DNA from: Pyrobaculum arsenaticum DSM 13514
GTDB lineage: Archaea; Thermoproteota; Thermoprotei; Thermoproteales; Thermoproteaceae
Direction: 5' to 3'
Assembly (NCBI RefSeq): GCF_000016385.1
Contig: NC_009376.1
Coordinates: 868,001 to 932,000, forward strand
Length of the DNA: 64,000 bases
Shown here: positions 44,723 to 53,644 of the stretch, in pieces
How positions within the stretch are numbered: position 1 is the stretch's first letter
Layout of the letters: the number at the start of each line of letters is the position of its first letter
Made by a program: the position numbers and the translations under genes
Notes under the pieces: generated by a model
Told to the model about the DNA's origin: nothing
Databases searched by the model: none
The model's input: only the letters and a program-made list of their open reading frames with translations

Positions 44723-45126
44723 GGAGGCGTGTGTTCGACTTCTAGTTGTGTTTTCGAGGTATTTTGATCGTGAAATTCCGGTGGAAAATTGGATAACTTT
44801 TTAAGAAAACCTTGTATCCTAAGTCATTTATTCTGCGAGGTAGGCTATAACGTATGCAATTCTTACTGAGGCCCTTAACTTTTGGCGTTACATTATTTGA
44901 AAAGTTGCACTATCTTTTTCGTATTCAGTATAAAATTCTAAGTCAACATAAACTGCGCGAAAAGCTTGCAAGGGCTTGTCAAGGAGCTCCCTCAGACGCC
45001 TGTCTTAAATGGGAGTTCAGGGACTTAAGGCCAGCGCGGCTGTGCTAAGGGGCTAACGGCTACTAAAGATGCGGCCAACTGAATCGACGTCGCATACACA
45101 GTGCTGGCCGTGTGGGCTGAGCCTAA

Positions 45127-45291
45127 GCCGCCGACCCCCGACGATTGTATCGTGGGGGCAAGGTCAACGGGTCCCACGCCTATAGCTACACCCAGGCTCT
45201 TCACGCCCAAGAAGAGATCTGCAACGCCGCGGCGAGTGTAGAGGGGGCGAAGCCGAACCTAGCCGTTGTGGTAGACAGAGTAGTGTTCTAA
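45127..45291 (+). pseudogene. Coding-like fragment of unknown gene
   Basis: A short frame ending at TAA 45289-45291 reads GGKVNGSHAYSYTQALHAQ, then a PNLAVVVDRVVF end, with codon-like composition. A second coding-like stretch in a different frame (AVWAEPKPPTPDDC) directly precedes it. It may be the frameshifted tail of a lost gene. I recognise no family and there is no promoter or start. Confidence 0.25.
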
Positions 45292-45340
45292 GCCGCGCTG
45301 GTCTAGCAAAAATTTATATGCCGACAAACAGCATATCTCT

Positions 45341-46100
45341 ATGTCAGAGATAGTCTGGGCGAGTATCGGCACTTCTCTTACTGTTATCGGCATGTTGGGC
45401 GGGGCGTTGTATTGGCTCGGCGGCAAGTTTAAGGAGATAGAGGAGAGGTTTGAGCAAATCGAGGAGAGGTTTCGGCAGGTGGATGAGAGGTTTTCTAGAA
45501 TTGAGTTGCCGGCCTTAAGTCCTATATCGACGGGAAGTTTTTAGAAGAGAGGGCTTATGTAGATAGGAGGCTTGCTGAGGAGAGGGCACACGTGGAGGGG
45601 CGGTTTGAGGATTTGAAGAGGTATGTGGATAAGCTCTTTGCCGATATGAAGAGCTATGTGGATATGCGTTTTGAAGAGGGGGGTATGTCGACGGGCGTTT
45701 TGCCGATATGAAGAGCCATATCGATGGCAAATTCGCAGAGCTTAGGGCGTATGTGGATAGGCGCCTTGACCGCTTGCTTGCCGGTTTTTCTAGCTACCAG
45801 GAGTTTTTCGTGGAGTACCTAACGGCGGAGGGTCTTATCGAGAGGGGTGGTGCCGATTTGCTTAAGGGGGGCGGATAGCGGCGCTCGTCGCCGCTAATCC
45901 GTTGACGAGGGAGGAGGTGGAGAGGCTTAAGGAGCTGATTGAGAAGGAGGAGCTCACGTTGGAGGAGGCTCTTTGGCTTAGGGAAATTGCCCGCAGGTTC
46001 CGAATACGGAACGCTTGACCTGGAAACTACACCTATACGCCTCCATCTGGACTCGCCAGGAAGAAAGAAGCGGAAAAAGAAAAAGAGAAGAAGCCTTAAG
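45341..46100 (+). pseudogene. Frameshifted coiled-coil membrane protein gene
   Basis: The gene starts at ATG 45341, 27 nt after an AATTTATATG box. An N-terminal membrane helix (SIGTSLTVIGMLGGALYWLG) leads into a long heptad-rich region (EERFEQIEERFRQVDERF). The frame then breaks near 45510, 45684, 45872 and 46018. Joined, the pieces continue as YIDGKF/YVDRRLAEE repeats, a FFVEYLTAEGLIERG segment, an ANPLTREEVERLKELIEKEE segment and WKLHLYASIW. At least four frameshifts make it non-functional as a single protein unless there are sequencing errors. Confidence 0.75.
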
Positions 46101-46501
46101 TCAAGCCCAGCAGTGGGTTGCAACACTCCAGTTGGCTATATTGGGGCATGTAGGCACGTGGCGTATAACAGCCGAAGGCCTTCTCGCCGTATCCTCCCGA
46201 AGAGGGCGACGAAGAGGTGGGCTTTTTCCGCAGGGCGTTGATATGTATCGGCGCTGAGTGTGTTATCTAGTTAGAAGCGCGTTTGGGCTCGGCGGGTCGT
46301 GAGCTAGCGTCATGGGGGCCTCTGCCGGATAAGCCCCTTGGGTAGGGGGCATAGGCGCTTTGCCCGGCTGTAGTGACTACGTGGGTTTATGTGCGGAGTT
46401 TTGCAGTTCCGGGTCGAGGCCCCGGCTTGCCCTGTGCGTCTTGGGGGAGGTACACGTGTGCCAATGGCACATCGCGGGGCATTGACGCCGTTGCGACGGG
46501 C
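46101..46501. other. Non-coding or degenerate stretch after the coiled-coil pseudogene
   Basis: These 400 bp have no supported gene. The first part may be the further decayed 3' end of the coiled-coil gene. The remainder shows only short GC-rich inverted repeats and no RNA I recognise. Confidence 0.4.
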
Positions 46502-46873
46502 TTATAGAATAATGCCGACCTCTCTCAGCTTTAGGAGGAGGTCTTGGCACTGGCCCACGGCGAGATAGGCCGCCTCGTCTAGGTAGTCTGGGTCTGCCGT
46601 TATTATTACCCCCTTGGCGAGCGCCTCCGCCACGAGACAAGGCGGGGCTAGCTCCAGCGGCACGACGTCGGCCGGCGCTCTTATGGCGAGCTCCAACTCA
46701 GCGGAGAGGCGGAGGGCCTCTTCTAAGTCTCTGCCGTCTATCAATATATCGATGTCGTGGACTTCTTGGCTGTACAGCGCCGAGCCGAAGAGCACGGCGA
46801 GCCTCCTCTTGGAGAGTATTGGCCTTATCCTCTCCAGCGCGGTCTCAACGTCGATTCTATACACAGGACGCAT
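46502..46873 (-). CDS. MNT-type nucleotidyltransferase (antitoxin-like), divergent active site
   Basis: This 123-residue minimal nucleotidyltransferase has the core LFGSALYSQEVHDIDILI. It keeps the Gly-Ser and the Asp-x-Asp pair but lacks the usual ARG residues after GS. It is encoded after, and overlapping by 17 bp, a HepT-like HEPN gene. In HepT-MntA systems the nucleotidyltransferase AMPylates and neutralises the HEPN ribonuclease. The changed motif makes activity uncertain. Confidence 0.82.
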   Translation of the reverse strand: MRPVYRIDVETALERIRPILSKRRLAVLFGSALYSQEVHDIDILIDGRDLEEALRLSAELELAIRAPADVVPLELAPPCLVAEALAKGVIITADPDYLDEAAYLAVGQCQDLLLKLREVGIIL

Positions 46874-47273
46874 GGCTTAGCGCCTTTTCTAGAAAGTCTA
46901 ATACGCATTTAAAGTCTTTCTTTACGGCGTCGTATACCCTCCTGTCGTCTACTTGGAAGTATCTGTGTACGAGGAGGTTGCGCAGGCCTACTAAGGCGCC
47001 TAGTGTTTCGCCGCACCCCGCCCCCAACCTCCTGTCGGCTTCCAGTAGGCACTCCCTATAAGTCGTGTAGACAACGCCCCATGCTCCTCTGGCCAGCTTC
47101 ATGCAGAGGGAGGCCAGCGCCTCCACCAGCACTATCAGCTGGTATCTCAATGCCCATATCTCCTCGTCTGTCAGCTTATCATAACTCCGGGAAGTTATTC
47201 TAAGCGCCGCCTCGACGGCGCTTTTGGCCTCCGACGCCTTCTGGAGCAAGGCAAGGCACAACGCCTTGTCCAT
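46857..47273 (-). CDS. hepT: HepT-like HEPN (DUF86) toxin
   Basis: This 139-residue helical HEPN protein has the RxxxxHxY-type motif as RNLLVHRYFQ, with Phe in place of the Tyr in the third position. That motif forms the ribonuclease site, and its Tyr is the AMPylation target in characterised HepT. ATG 47273 is chosen by distance from the TTATTTATATA box at 47297-47306; GTG 47279 and TTG 47285 are alternatives. It is the first gene of a minus-strand pair. Confidence 0.83.
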   Translation of the reverse strand: MDKALCLALLQKASEAKSAVEAALRITSRSYDKLTDEEIWALRYQLIVLVEALASLCMKLARGAWGVVYTTYRECLLEADRRLGAGCGETLGALVGLRNLLVHRYFQVDDRRVYDAVKKDFKCVLDFLEKALSHASCV

Positions 47274-47427
47274 GGTCACGTACAAGCCACCTTCCTTATT
47301 TATATACAGTGAAGGCGCTGGCCTAAGCCTGCTGGGCGTTTAGCCGGGATTGTTGGAGGTGGTGCGCGGTGTCGTGTGAGAGGCGGACGTTTTGTTTTTA
47401 TTTGTGAATATTTGAGGTGTTGTGCCT

Positions 47428-47820
47428 ATGAGGGATGAGGTTTTGTATTGGCTGTCTGAGGCGAGGGCTGACTTACGCCACGCGGAGGCCAGCATGAGGC
47501 TTGGCGACTACAACTGGGCGTGCTTCGCTGCGCAACAGGCGGCGGAGAAGGCGCTTAAGGCCCTTATCCTACACCTATTGGGGGAGTATCCCAGAGGCCA
47601 CGACTTGGTGGTGCTTTACAGGCGGGTTAGGGCACATCTTCAGCTCGGCGTGGGTGAGGCGGCTTTGTCCAGGCTTTCAGCTTTTTATACCTTGGCGAGG
47701 TATCCAAATGCGGGGCTTGTGAGGCCTTCTGAGGAGATCACGAGTGAGCAGGCCGAGGAGGCGCTGGCTACGGCGCGGGTGGTAGTGGATGAGGTCGCAA
47801 AGGCTTTGGGAGATCCGTGA
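47428..47820 (+). CDS. HEPN-domain protein
   Basis: This 130-residue HEPN protein of the classic type has EARADLRHAEASMRLGDY, CFAAQQAAEKALKAL and a late YPNAGLVRPSEEIT segment. HEPN proteins pair with nucleotidyltransferases as toxin-antitoxin or nucleotide-binding modules. It overlaps the following nucleotidyltransferase gene by 32 bp and is divergent from the HepT-like gene, with only about 150 bp between the starts. Confidence 0.85.
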   Translation: MRDEVLYWLSEARADLRHAEASMRLGDYNWACFAAQQAAEKALKALILHLLGEYPRGHDLVVLYRRVRAHLQLGVGEAALSRLSAFYTLARYPNAGLVRPSEEITSEQAEEALATARVVVDEVAKALGDP

Positions 47821-48112
47821 GAGGGTTTTGGGAGAGCTGAGGCGCCTAGCACAGGAGCTAGGCGCTGTAGTTTACCTCTTTGGTAGCTACGCCCGTGGCG
47901 ACTTCGTGCTGGATAGCGACGTCGACATCGTGGTGGTGTCAAAGCGCTTTGAGGGGGTGGGCTATCTCGACAGAGTGGCGGCAGTAAGGGCCTTGCTACC
48001 ACCCGACATCGGCTTCGACGTTATTGCCCTCACGCCGGGAGAGTTCGAAGAACGGCTGGGCTCCAGCTTCTATAAAGAGATCTCGAAGTACTGGATTAAG
48101 ATTGAGCCGTAG
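47789..48112 (+). CDS. MNT-type nucleotidyltransferase
   Basis: This 107-residue protein has the canonical motif LFGSYARGDFVLDSDVDIVV (GS, then D-x-D) of minimal nucleotidyltransferases. It is encoded after the HEPN gene with a 32-bp overlap. It should transfer a nucleotide, probably AMP, to a partner such as the HEPN protein. Its active site is intact, unlike that of the sister protein at 46.5 kb. Confidence 0.88.
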   Translation: MRSQRLWEIRERVLGELRRLAQELGAVVYLFGSYARGDFVLDSDVDIVVVSKRFEGVGYLDRVAAVRALLPPDIGFDVIALTPGEFEERLGSSFYKEISKYWIKIEP

Positions 48113-48549
48113 CCGGCATTGGAGCGTAGGTTTCTGGCGCGGGACTCGGCTCTGTGGGCGGTGTATCAGCGCCGCGGCGCTGGGATTTTAGGCCGTTTAC
48201 CCGCCGGGATCTCAGCAATTGCACCGCCGGGCCAAGCCGCCGTTAAGAGCTGCCGGCGGCGATTTAGGGCGATGTAGCTCCGTGGTGCATATGGCTCCGG
48301 CCCTATCCGGCGTTTCTTATGGGCTTTGCATGTCGGCAAGGGCTGGCGGCTGGCCGCGGTCTGCTCTGTCAAGTGCTGCGACGTGCCGCGAGGTTGATGC
48401 GGCTCGGCGCTGGGATTAGCGTAGGGAGTCGCCGTCGGTAGGTTTGAAGTTGATAGAGGCTAAGCTGTGCTGAGGGTCGCGGATCCGGCGGCACGGCGTG
48501 TGTCGCCGATGTGGGTGACAAGTATTTAAGCATCGCCCTGAATAGGCAT
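48113..48549. other. Intergenic region upstream of the P-loop ATPase gene
   Basis: About 430 bp of high GC without a supported gene. GGCGCTGGGATT occurs twice (near 48177 and 48408). A TATTTAAG box at 48523-48530 is the likely promoter of the ATPase gene. Confidence 0.45.
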
Positions 48550-49554
48550 GTGGAGAGGATAAGGCTGAGGCTGACGTCGAGTCTTCAGGTAGAGTTTGCT
48601 GATCGGGAGCAGGCTCTTAGGAGGATGGAGGAGTGGGCTGATAGGGGGATGGGCGTAGTTGAGGTGGTGTTTGGACCTGAGGGCTGTGGGAAGACGGCTT
48701 GGCTTCGCCAGAGCGCGGTCTTGCTCAAGGAGCTGGGTTACCACGTCATCTACGTTGATCCTCTTAACACGTATTTCGAGGCTTATACGGACGTGAAGGA
48801 GGTCGCGAAGAGGCTTGCCGAGGCGGCGGCCGAGGTGTTGGGGGAGGCTAAGGTCAAGCTGGCGTCTCTCGCCATTGTCTTGGCCAAGGAGTTGATAAGG
48901 CGGAGGAGGGGGAAGGTGGCCGTCTTGGCAGACGACGTGTTTCAAGCTATTGGCCTAAGTGAGGCTGTTGCCTATGTAAAAGCCTTGTTGAACCTAATAG
49001 AGTACCCGCCTGCTAGCTACGAGAGGGTGGTTGCCGTTATTGCCACAAGTGAGGGTGTTACCAAAAGGGAGATCGGGAGACACAGGTGGGCCTATCTCAC
49101 CCCCATGTGGAACATGCCGAGGGAGGGGTTCCGCCAGCTTTTTGACCAAATTCCCGGAGAGAAGCCGCTCTTTGAGGAGGTCTGGAAGATCACCGGCGGC
49201 AACCCCAAGCTACTGGGCGAGCTCTACGAGGCTGGGTGGGACGTTAACAGGGTCGTGGGGAGACTTATCAAGGGGAGGGGGCTCGTCCCCGGCTTTATTG
49301 ACAAGTGGCGGCCTTGGCTCAAGAAGGCGGTGGAAGATCCGGACGTCTTGTGGAGCCCCGAAGCGCCTATGCAGTTGATAGAGGAGCTTGAGGCTAAAAA
49401 CCTTATTATGTACTTCTTGCCGGAGAGAGATCCGTGGTTCTGGGCTGGCGAGGTGCCTCCGGAGAAGGACTTAGAGTTGGGGATCGGTAGCCGCGTCGCT
49501 TGGCAGACCCCCCTTCACCGGGAAGCGGTAAGGAGGGCGCTTGAGGGGACATAG
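48550..49554 (+). CDS. Archaeal P-loop ATPase (ATPase_2/STAND-like)
   Basis: This protein of about 334 residues has Walker A FGPEGCGKTAWL, Walker B VAVLADDVFQ and a C-terminal helical region. It is typical of the archaeal-specific AAA-like ATPase family often found in mobile or defence-rich regions. GTG 48550 is 24 nt after the TATTTAAG box; a GTG at 48511 upstream is in frame but lies before the box. The function is unknown. It ends 6 bp from the opposing secreted-protein gene. Confidence 0.82.
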   Translation: MERIRLRLTSSLQVEFADREQALRRMEEWADRGMGVVEVVFGPEGCGKTAWLRQSAVLLKELGYHVIYVDPLNTYFEAYTDVKEVAKRLAEAAAEVLGEAKVKLASLAIVLAKELIRRRRGKVAVLADDVFQAIGLSEAVAYVKALLNLIEYPPASYERVVAVIATSEGVTKREIGRHRWAYLTPMWNMPREGFRQLFDQIPGEKPLFEEVWKITGGNPKLLGELYEAGWDVNRVVGRLIKGRGLVPGFIDKWRPWLKKAVEDPDVLWSPEAPMQLIEELEAKNLIMYFLPERDPWFWAGEVPPEKDLELGIGSRVAWQTPLHREAVRRALEGT

Positions 49555-49560
49555 CGGCTT

Positions 49561-50187
49561 TTAGGGCGCGTTGGATACTTTTACCGTCTCTATGTAGTCT
49601 ACTGTGATTTCATAATTCCACGCCGTGGCGGGGTAGCCCCGTTGTATGGAAAACTTGGCTGTGGCCGCCATGATCTGGCCGCAGTAGACGTAGACATAGT
49701 AGTCGGTGGCGGGGGCCTGGAAGAGGGATACTGACCCGTCGGAGGCGGTGGTGGCGAAGACACTGAGCCACCTCCCCCCCGTCAAGGCGTCCACCACCTT
49801 GGCATAGCAACCCGCGAGGGGCCTCCCCCAGCGGTCCCTAACAGTTATGGTAACGAGAAACGCCCAGGTTCTGACCTTACCAGAGGTTGGAGCCCCCAGC
49901 TCGGCTACGTCCCTCGCCACGGAGCTGTCATATATCCAAATCACCCGGCCAGACGCAAGCTCGTCTAGAGCGGCCAGGCCCCATGCCACCCTCAGCGTGT
50001 ACCACGGCCTCCAGGGGAGGCCGTAGGCCGCGGCGCCGTTTATTACATACGTGACCGCGACGAGGCGCCCCCCGTCGTACACCGCCACTGTTCCATATGT
50101 AAGGGGCCGGTCGTTCCAGTCCCTCACCTCAAAGCCGGCGGTAGCGACGGCTGCGAGGATAAGCGCTGCAACGGCGGCTACGCGCAT
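49561..50187 (-). CDS. Secreted protein with carboxypeptidase-regulatory-like beta domains
   Basis: This 208-residue protein starts with a cleavable-type signal peptide (MRVAAVAALILAAVATAGF). Two beta-sandwich-like repeats follow (RDWNDRPLTYGTVAVYDGG and RDRWGRPLAGCYAKVVDA), which resemble the CarboxypepD_reg/transthyretin-like fold found on cell-surface proteins. No catalytic residues are seen. It may be one module of a surface complex. Its start shares an A/T-rich promoter region with the divergent epimerase gene. Confidence 0.75.
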   Translation of the reverse strand: MRVAAVAALILAAVATAGFEVRDWNDRPLTYGTVAVYDGGRLVAVTYVINGAAAYGLPWRPWYTLRVAWGLAALDELASGRVIWIYDSSVARDVAELGAPTSGKVRTWAFLVTITVRDRWGRPLAGCYAKVVDALTGGRWLSVFATTASDGSVSLFQAPATDYYVYVYCGQIMAATAKFSIQRGYPATAWNYEITVDYIETVKVSNAP

Positions 50188-50208
50188 GTGTGCTTCTTAG
50201 TACAAAGA

Positions 50209-50220
50209 TTTAAGTTTAAA
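50209..50220. promoter_or_regulatory. Overlapping divergent box A elements
   Basis: TTTAAGTTTAAA serves as box A for the epimerase GTG at 50236 (plus, about 24 nt). On the other strand TTTAAACTTAAA serves the secreted-protein ATG at 50187 (about 27-30 nt). Confidence 0.5.
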
Positions 50221-50235
50221 ACGGGTGCAGCCGGT

Positions 50236-51156
50236 GTGAGGTATCTGCTGTATGGTGGGCTCGGGTTTATAGGTGCGAACATCGTAGAGGAGCTCGCCGG
50301 GGAGGAGGTCTATGTGGCGCACAGGCCGGGGTCGCCGCAGAGAAGGCCCCGCATCGCCTCCTTTGTGTCGCAGTACGCGAGGCTGGTGGAGTACGTAGAC
50401 CCCGCCTCGCCGTTCGAGCAGGTCAAGCCAGACGTGGTCGTGAACCTCGTTGGGGAGTACTTCGGGCCGCCGGAGGCTATTAGGGAGGCGAACGCCGAGT
50501 TTCCGAAAAAGCTGTGCGACGCGGCGAGGCGGGCGGGGTGGAGCGGGAAGATCGTTCACATCTCAGCGGCGACGGTAAGGGGGCCCGCGGGGGAGGTCAT
50601 CACGGAGGAGGGCCGCCACCTAGAGGGGATAACCCCGGTCTCGGACTTCGACAAGTGGAAGGCAGAGGGGGAGCGGGTCGTGGCCCAGTGCTTCGCCGAC
50701 TGGGTCATCGTAAGGCCAGTCTTGGTGTACGGCCGCTTCAACGACCACCCCGAGTGGGTAGCCCTCACCGGCATGGTGAAAAGGGGGATAGCGCCGATGA
50801 TCAACGCCGCCGTCTCCTCAATATCGGCAAGGGAGCTGGCCAAGGTGGTCAAGATATCCACCGCGCTGTCCAGGGAGTACTTCTTCGCCACGGAGTGCGA
50901 GGCGAGGAGGCTATCTGACTTCGTCTTAGCCATAGAAAAGGCGCTTGGGAAAAGGGCCCTCCACCTGCCGATACCTACGGCCCTACTCAAGATCGCGGCG
51001 CCGCGCGACTTGAAGAAACACATCCCCTTCCTAGGCCGCCGGTTTAGTTGTGAAAAGATGAGCAAGCTTCTAAAATACACCCCCAGCCCCGACTTCTACC
51101 GCGAGGTGGCGGAGATGGTGGCATTTATTACCGGGAGAACCCAGGCTAGGGGATGA
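50236..51156 (+). CDS. Atypical SDR / NAD-dependent epimerase-like protein
   Basis: This 306-residue Rossmann-fold protein has the dinucleotide motif YGGLGFIGANI at its N-terminus, VVNLVGEYFGPP and VIVRPVLVYG. The usual YxxxK active site appears as DFDKWKAEGE, with Tyr replaced by Phe and Lys kept, as in NDUFA9-like atypical SDRs. It may bind NAD(P) without classical dehydrogenase activity. GTG 50236 is set by box A spacing. Confidence 0.8.
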   Translation: MRYLLYGGLGFIGANIVEELAGEEVYVAHRPGSPQRRPRIASFVSQYARLVEYVDPASPFEQVKPDVVVNLVGEYFGPPEAIREANAEFPKKLCDAARRAGWSGKIVHISAATVRGPAGEVITEEGRHLEGITPVSDFDKWKAEGERVVAQCFADWVIVRPVLVYGRFNDHPEWVALTGMVKRGIAPMINAAVSSISARELAKVVKISTALSREYFFATECEARRLSDFVLAIEKALGKRALHLPIPTALLKIAAPRDLKKHIPFLGRRFSCEKMSKLLKYTPSPDFYREVAEMVAFITGRTQARG

Positions 51157-52285
51157 CCTGAGCCCCTAGATGCTCCAAGTAGAGCCTAGTCTCTTCGTAA
51201 ACGTCGTCGAGGACGAAGGCTAAGTGGTTGCCGAGCCCAGCCCTCAAGACGTCTCTTCCAGACCCCACGGTGAGCCTAACAGCGATCTGGGTGCTACACG
51301 CCTCTACCCTCTCCCCCTCCGCCGTGACCCCCTTCAGCAGAAGCGCCCTCTTCAAGTCTCCTGAAACCCTCAGCAAGGTGGCCGGCCTCCCCGGCTCCAC
51401 CGTTACCCTAAGCGCCGCGGCGGCTTTGGTAGCCATGCGGGGGACCACTGCGTATTTGCCAAAGCTTGGCGGCGCCCCGTCGTGCGTCAACAAGAGGCCC
51501 CAGTCGTATATCTTGTTCACGTTGCTAATCCAACTCGGCCTCCCGGAGAGGCGCCTTAACACCACCGCGGAGTAGAGAGCCCTCACATCCCCCTCGCACG
51601 TGGCCATTACCCCCCAGTCGTTGAGGAGGGCGAGGGAAATGCAAGGCGTCCACCCCCTCTTCCTAACCTCTTCGAAGTCGAAGCACCAGCAGCCCAGGGT
51701 GATTCCGTCAAGCCCCGAGGCGCGCTCTGCCAGGGTCTTGGCATACGCGGCTATGGGAGCTAGATCCCGGGCCGAGAAGTCGCTACGCTCTGCGCCTTTC
51801 ACAAGCCTCTCGGCGACGTCCGCCCCGTCCCTCTCCACGCTGCGGGCGTAGACCTCCCCCTCGTCGATAACTACGTCTGGCTTGCCCCTCAGCCATGAGG
51901 CCACAAGCCACCTATTAGGCGACCCCACAAGCCCGAGCCTGGGCGGTCTCCTCAAGAGGTCCACCACCCGGAGGAGCCTCTCCAGCTTGTCTCTAGGCGG
52001 CTCCGCACCTGGCCCCTCCAGCTGGACTACGTGGGCAAACCTCCCCGCCTCCTTAAGCGCCGCGGCGGCCTCAAGCGCGGCTGGGAGGGAGTTGTAGTGG
52101 GGCCACGCGAGGATGATGTTGTAGTCCCCGGCGGCGGCTAGGATCTCGGGCTCTGAGCCCCCCGTCAAGACCACTATGAAATTCGCCCCCTCCCCAAGGC
52201 CCCCTAGGGTTTTTCGGTAGAGGGATCTGTACTCCTCCCGCGTCTCGGCGTCTACGTTGGGTGCGGCGGCCACCTCAATTGGCAT
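51146..52285 (-). CDS. L-fucose/L-arabinose isomerase-like protein
   Basis: This 379-residue protein has a C-terminal half that reads like the fucose-isomerase-like family: GCWCFDFEEVRKRGWTPC, LLNDWGVMATCEGDV, a LTHDGAPPSFG loop and a late GNHLAFVLDDVYEE. These carry the likely metal ligands (Glu, Asp, His) for ketose-aldose isomerisation. The substrate is uncertain. It follows the UPF0210 gene by 12 bp on the same strand, so it is probably co-transcribed. Confidence 0.7.
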   Translation of the reverse strand: MPIEVAAAPNVDAETREEYRSLYRKTLGGLGEGANFIVVLTGGSEPEILAAAGDYNIILAWPHYNSLPAALEAAAALKEAGRFAHVVQLEGPGAEPPRDKLERLLRVVDLLRRPPRLGLVGSPNRWLVASWLRGKPDVVIDEGEVYARSVERDGADVAERLVKGAERSDFSARDLAPIAAYAKTLAERASGLDGITLGCWCFDFEEVRKRGWTPCISLALLNDWGVMATCEGDVRALYSAVVLRRLSGRPSWISNVNKIYDWGLLLTHDGAPPSFGKYAVVPRMATKAAAALRVTVEPGRPATLLRVSGDLKRALLLKGVTAEGERVEACSTQIAVRLTVGSGRDVLRAGLGNHLAFVLDDVYEETRLYLEHLGAQVIP

Positions 52286-52297
52286 TTCCCACTTTGG

Positions 52298-53644
52298 CTA
52301 CCCCTTTTTCAACCTTTCCACCCCCGGCGGCGCCGTGCCCGGCCTCGCCACCAGCGGTATTCTAGAATAGCGCGATGCGTCCACCACGGCCACTCTGCCG
52401 TATAGGCCGCCGAGATCGTAGAAGTCGCCCGGCCTAGCCCCCGGCACTGGGATGAGCCTAACCCCAAGGGGCTTGTCCAAGTGGACTGCTAGCGCCATCA
52501 CGTCCGCAATTATCGCGGCCACGACGTCGGGCCCCACGTCGGCGGGTATGCCAACCATGTCCAGCCCAGTGTTGCACACCGCGGCCATGGCCTTGAGGCC
52601 GTCCAGGGTAATCGCCCCCTCCGCCGCGGCTTGGGCCATCACCGCGTCTTCGCTTACCGGTATAAACGCGCCGCTCAGCCCACCTATGGTGGAAGCCGCC
52701 ATGGCGCCGCCCTTCTTCACGGCGTCTGTAAAGAGGGCGAGGGCGAAGACGGATCCAGGCGCGCCCACCCTCGGTAGGCCCATTGCCTCTAGCACAGCAG
52801 CCACCGAGTCCCCCACCTTAGGCGAAGGCGCCACGCTGAGGTCCACGGCGCCGAACGCCACGCCGAGTTCCTTCGCCACTTCGCGGCCCACCAGCTCACC
52901 AAGCCTGGTGATCTTAAACGCCGCCCTCTTAATAGCGTCGTGGAGAGTCCTAACGTCGGCGTCGGGAAGGCTCCTCACCACAGCCTCGATCACGCCGGGG
53001 CCGCTCACCGCTATATTCACAACGGCGTCTGGCTGGCCGAGGCCGTGGTAGGCCCCGGGCATAAAAGGCACGTCCTCCGGCAGGTTGGACGTAACGGCGA
53101 AACGCGCCGCGGCGTGGGGCTTGAGGCTCAGCACAATCCGAGCCGCCCTCCTCACAGCCTCTAAGTTGATGCCAGTCATGGTAGACGCCGCGTTCAGAAA
53201 GCCCGCAACCCTCTCAGTGCTGTTAAGCGCCTCCGCCAGACTCTCAATAAGGGCGGCAGCCCCGCGCGAAACCCCGCCGTGTACAAACGCCGAGAAGCCG
53301 CCCACCATGTCCACCCCGTGGCGCCCCGCCAGCTTGTCCAGAAAAGCGGCGATCTCCACAGCCGCCTTGGCGTCCCCCAGCGGCTCCAGCATTATTGATG
53401 TAGGCGAAACGGCGAGGCGCACCGTCACGATCCTAACCCCCAGCTTAGAGGCCACCTTCTCAGCCGCCGGTCTCAGCCGCCTCGCGTAGGGCTCCAGCAA
53501 ATGGCTGAGGGCGTCAAGCGTGTCCTTTAAATTCGGCCTGATGGCAGGGAGCGTGTTGACGCTCAGCGTGACGGCCCTTATGTCCAGCTCCCTAAAAAGA
53601 AGCATTTCGAGAACCTCCCCAATCTCCCGCGGGTCGAACCTCAT
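52298..53644 (-). CDS. UPF0210 (DUF711) family protein
   Basis: This 448-residue protein has long Ala/Gly-rich segments typical of UPF0210: GLPRVGAPGSVFALALF, AASTIGGLSGAFIPVSEDA and CNTGLDMVGIPADVGPD. The fold is related to glycyl-radical enzymes, but no radical site is present and the function is unknown. It overlaps the ACT protein by four bases, a pairing conserved in many bacteria and archaea, which suggests ligand regulation by the ACT partner. Confidence 0.9.
   Translation of the reverse strand: MRFDPREIGEVLEMLLFRELDIRAVTLSVNTLPAIRPNLKDTLDALSHLLEPYARRLRPAAEKVASKLGVRIVTVRLAVSPTSIMLEPLGDAKAAVEIAAFLDKLAGRHGVDMVGGFSAFVHGGVSRGAAALIESLAEALNSTERVAGFLNAASTMTGINLEAVRRAARIVLSLKPHAAARFAVTSNLPEDVPFMPGAYHGLGQPDAVVNIAVSGPGVIEAVVRSLPDADVRTLHDAIKRAAFKITRLGELVGREVAKELGVAFGAVDLSVAPSPKVGDSVAAVLEAMGLPRVGAPGSVFALALFTDAVKKGGAMAASTIGGLSGAFIPVSEDAVMAQAAAEGAITLDGLKAMAAVCNTGLDMVGIPADVGPDVVAAIIADVMALAVHLDKPLGVRLIPVPGARPGDFYDLGGLYGRVAVVDASRYSRIPLVARPGTAPPGVERLKKG

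Noticed and set aside
48170..48420. GGCGCTGGGATT direct repeat as an attachment site or mobile-element border
   Set aside because: Only two 12-bp copies about 230 bp apart, with no integrase or tRNA edge nearby.
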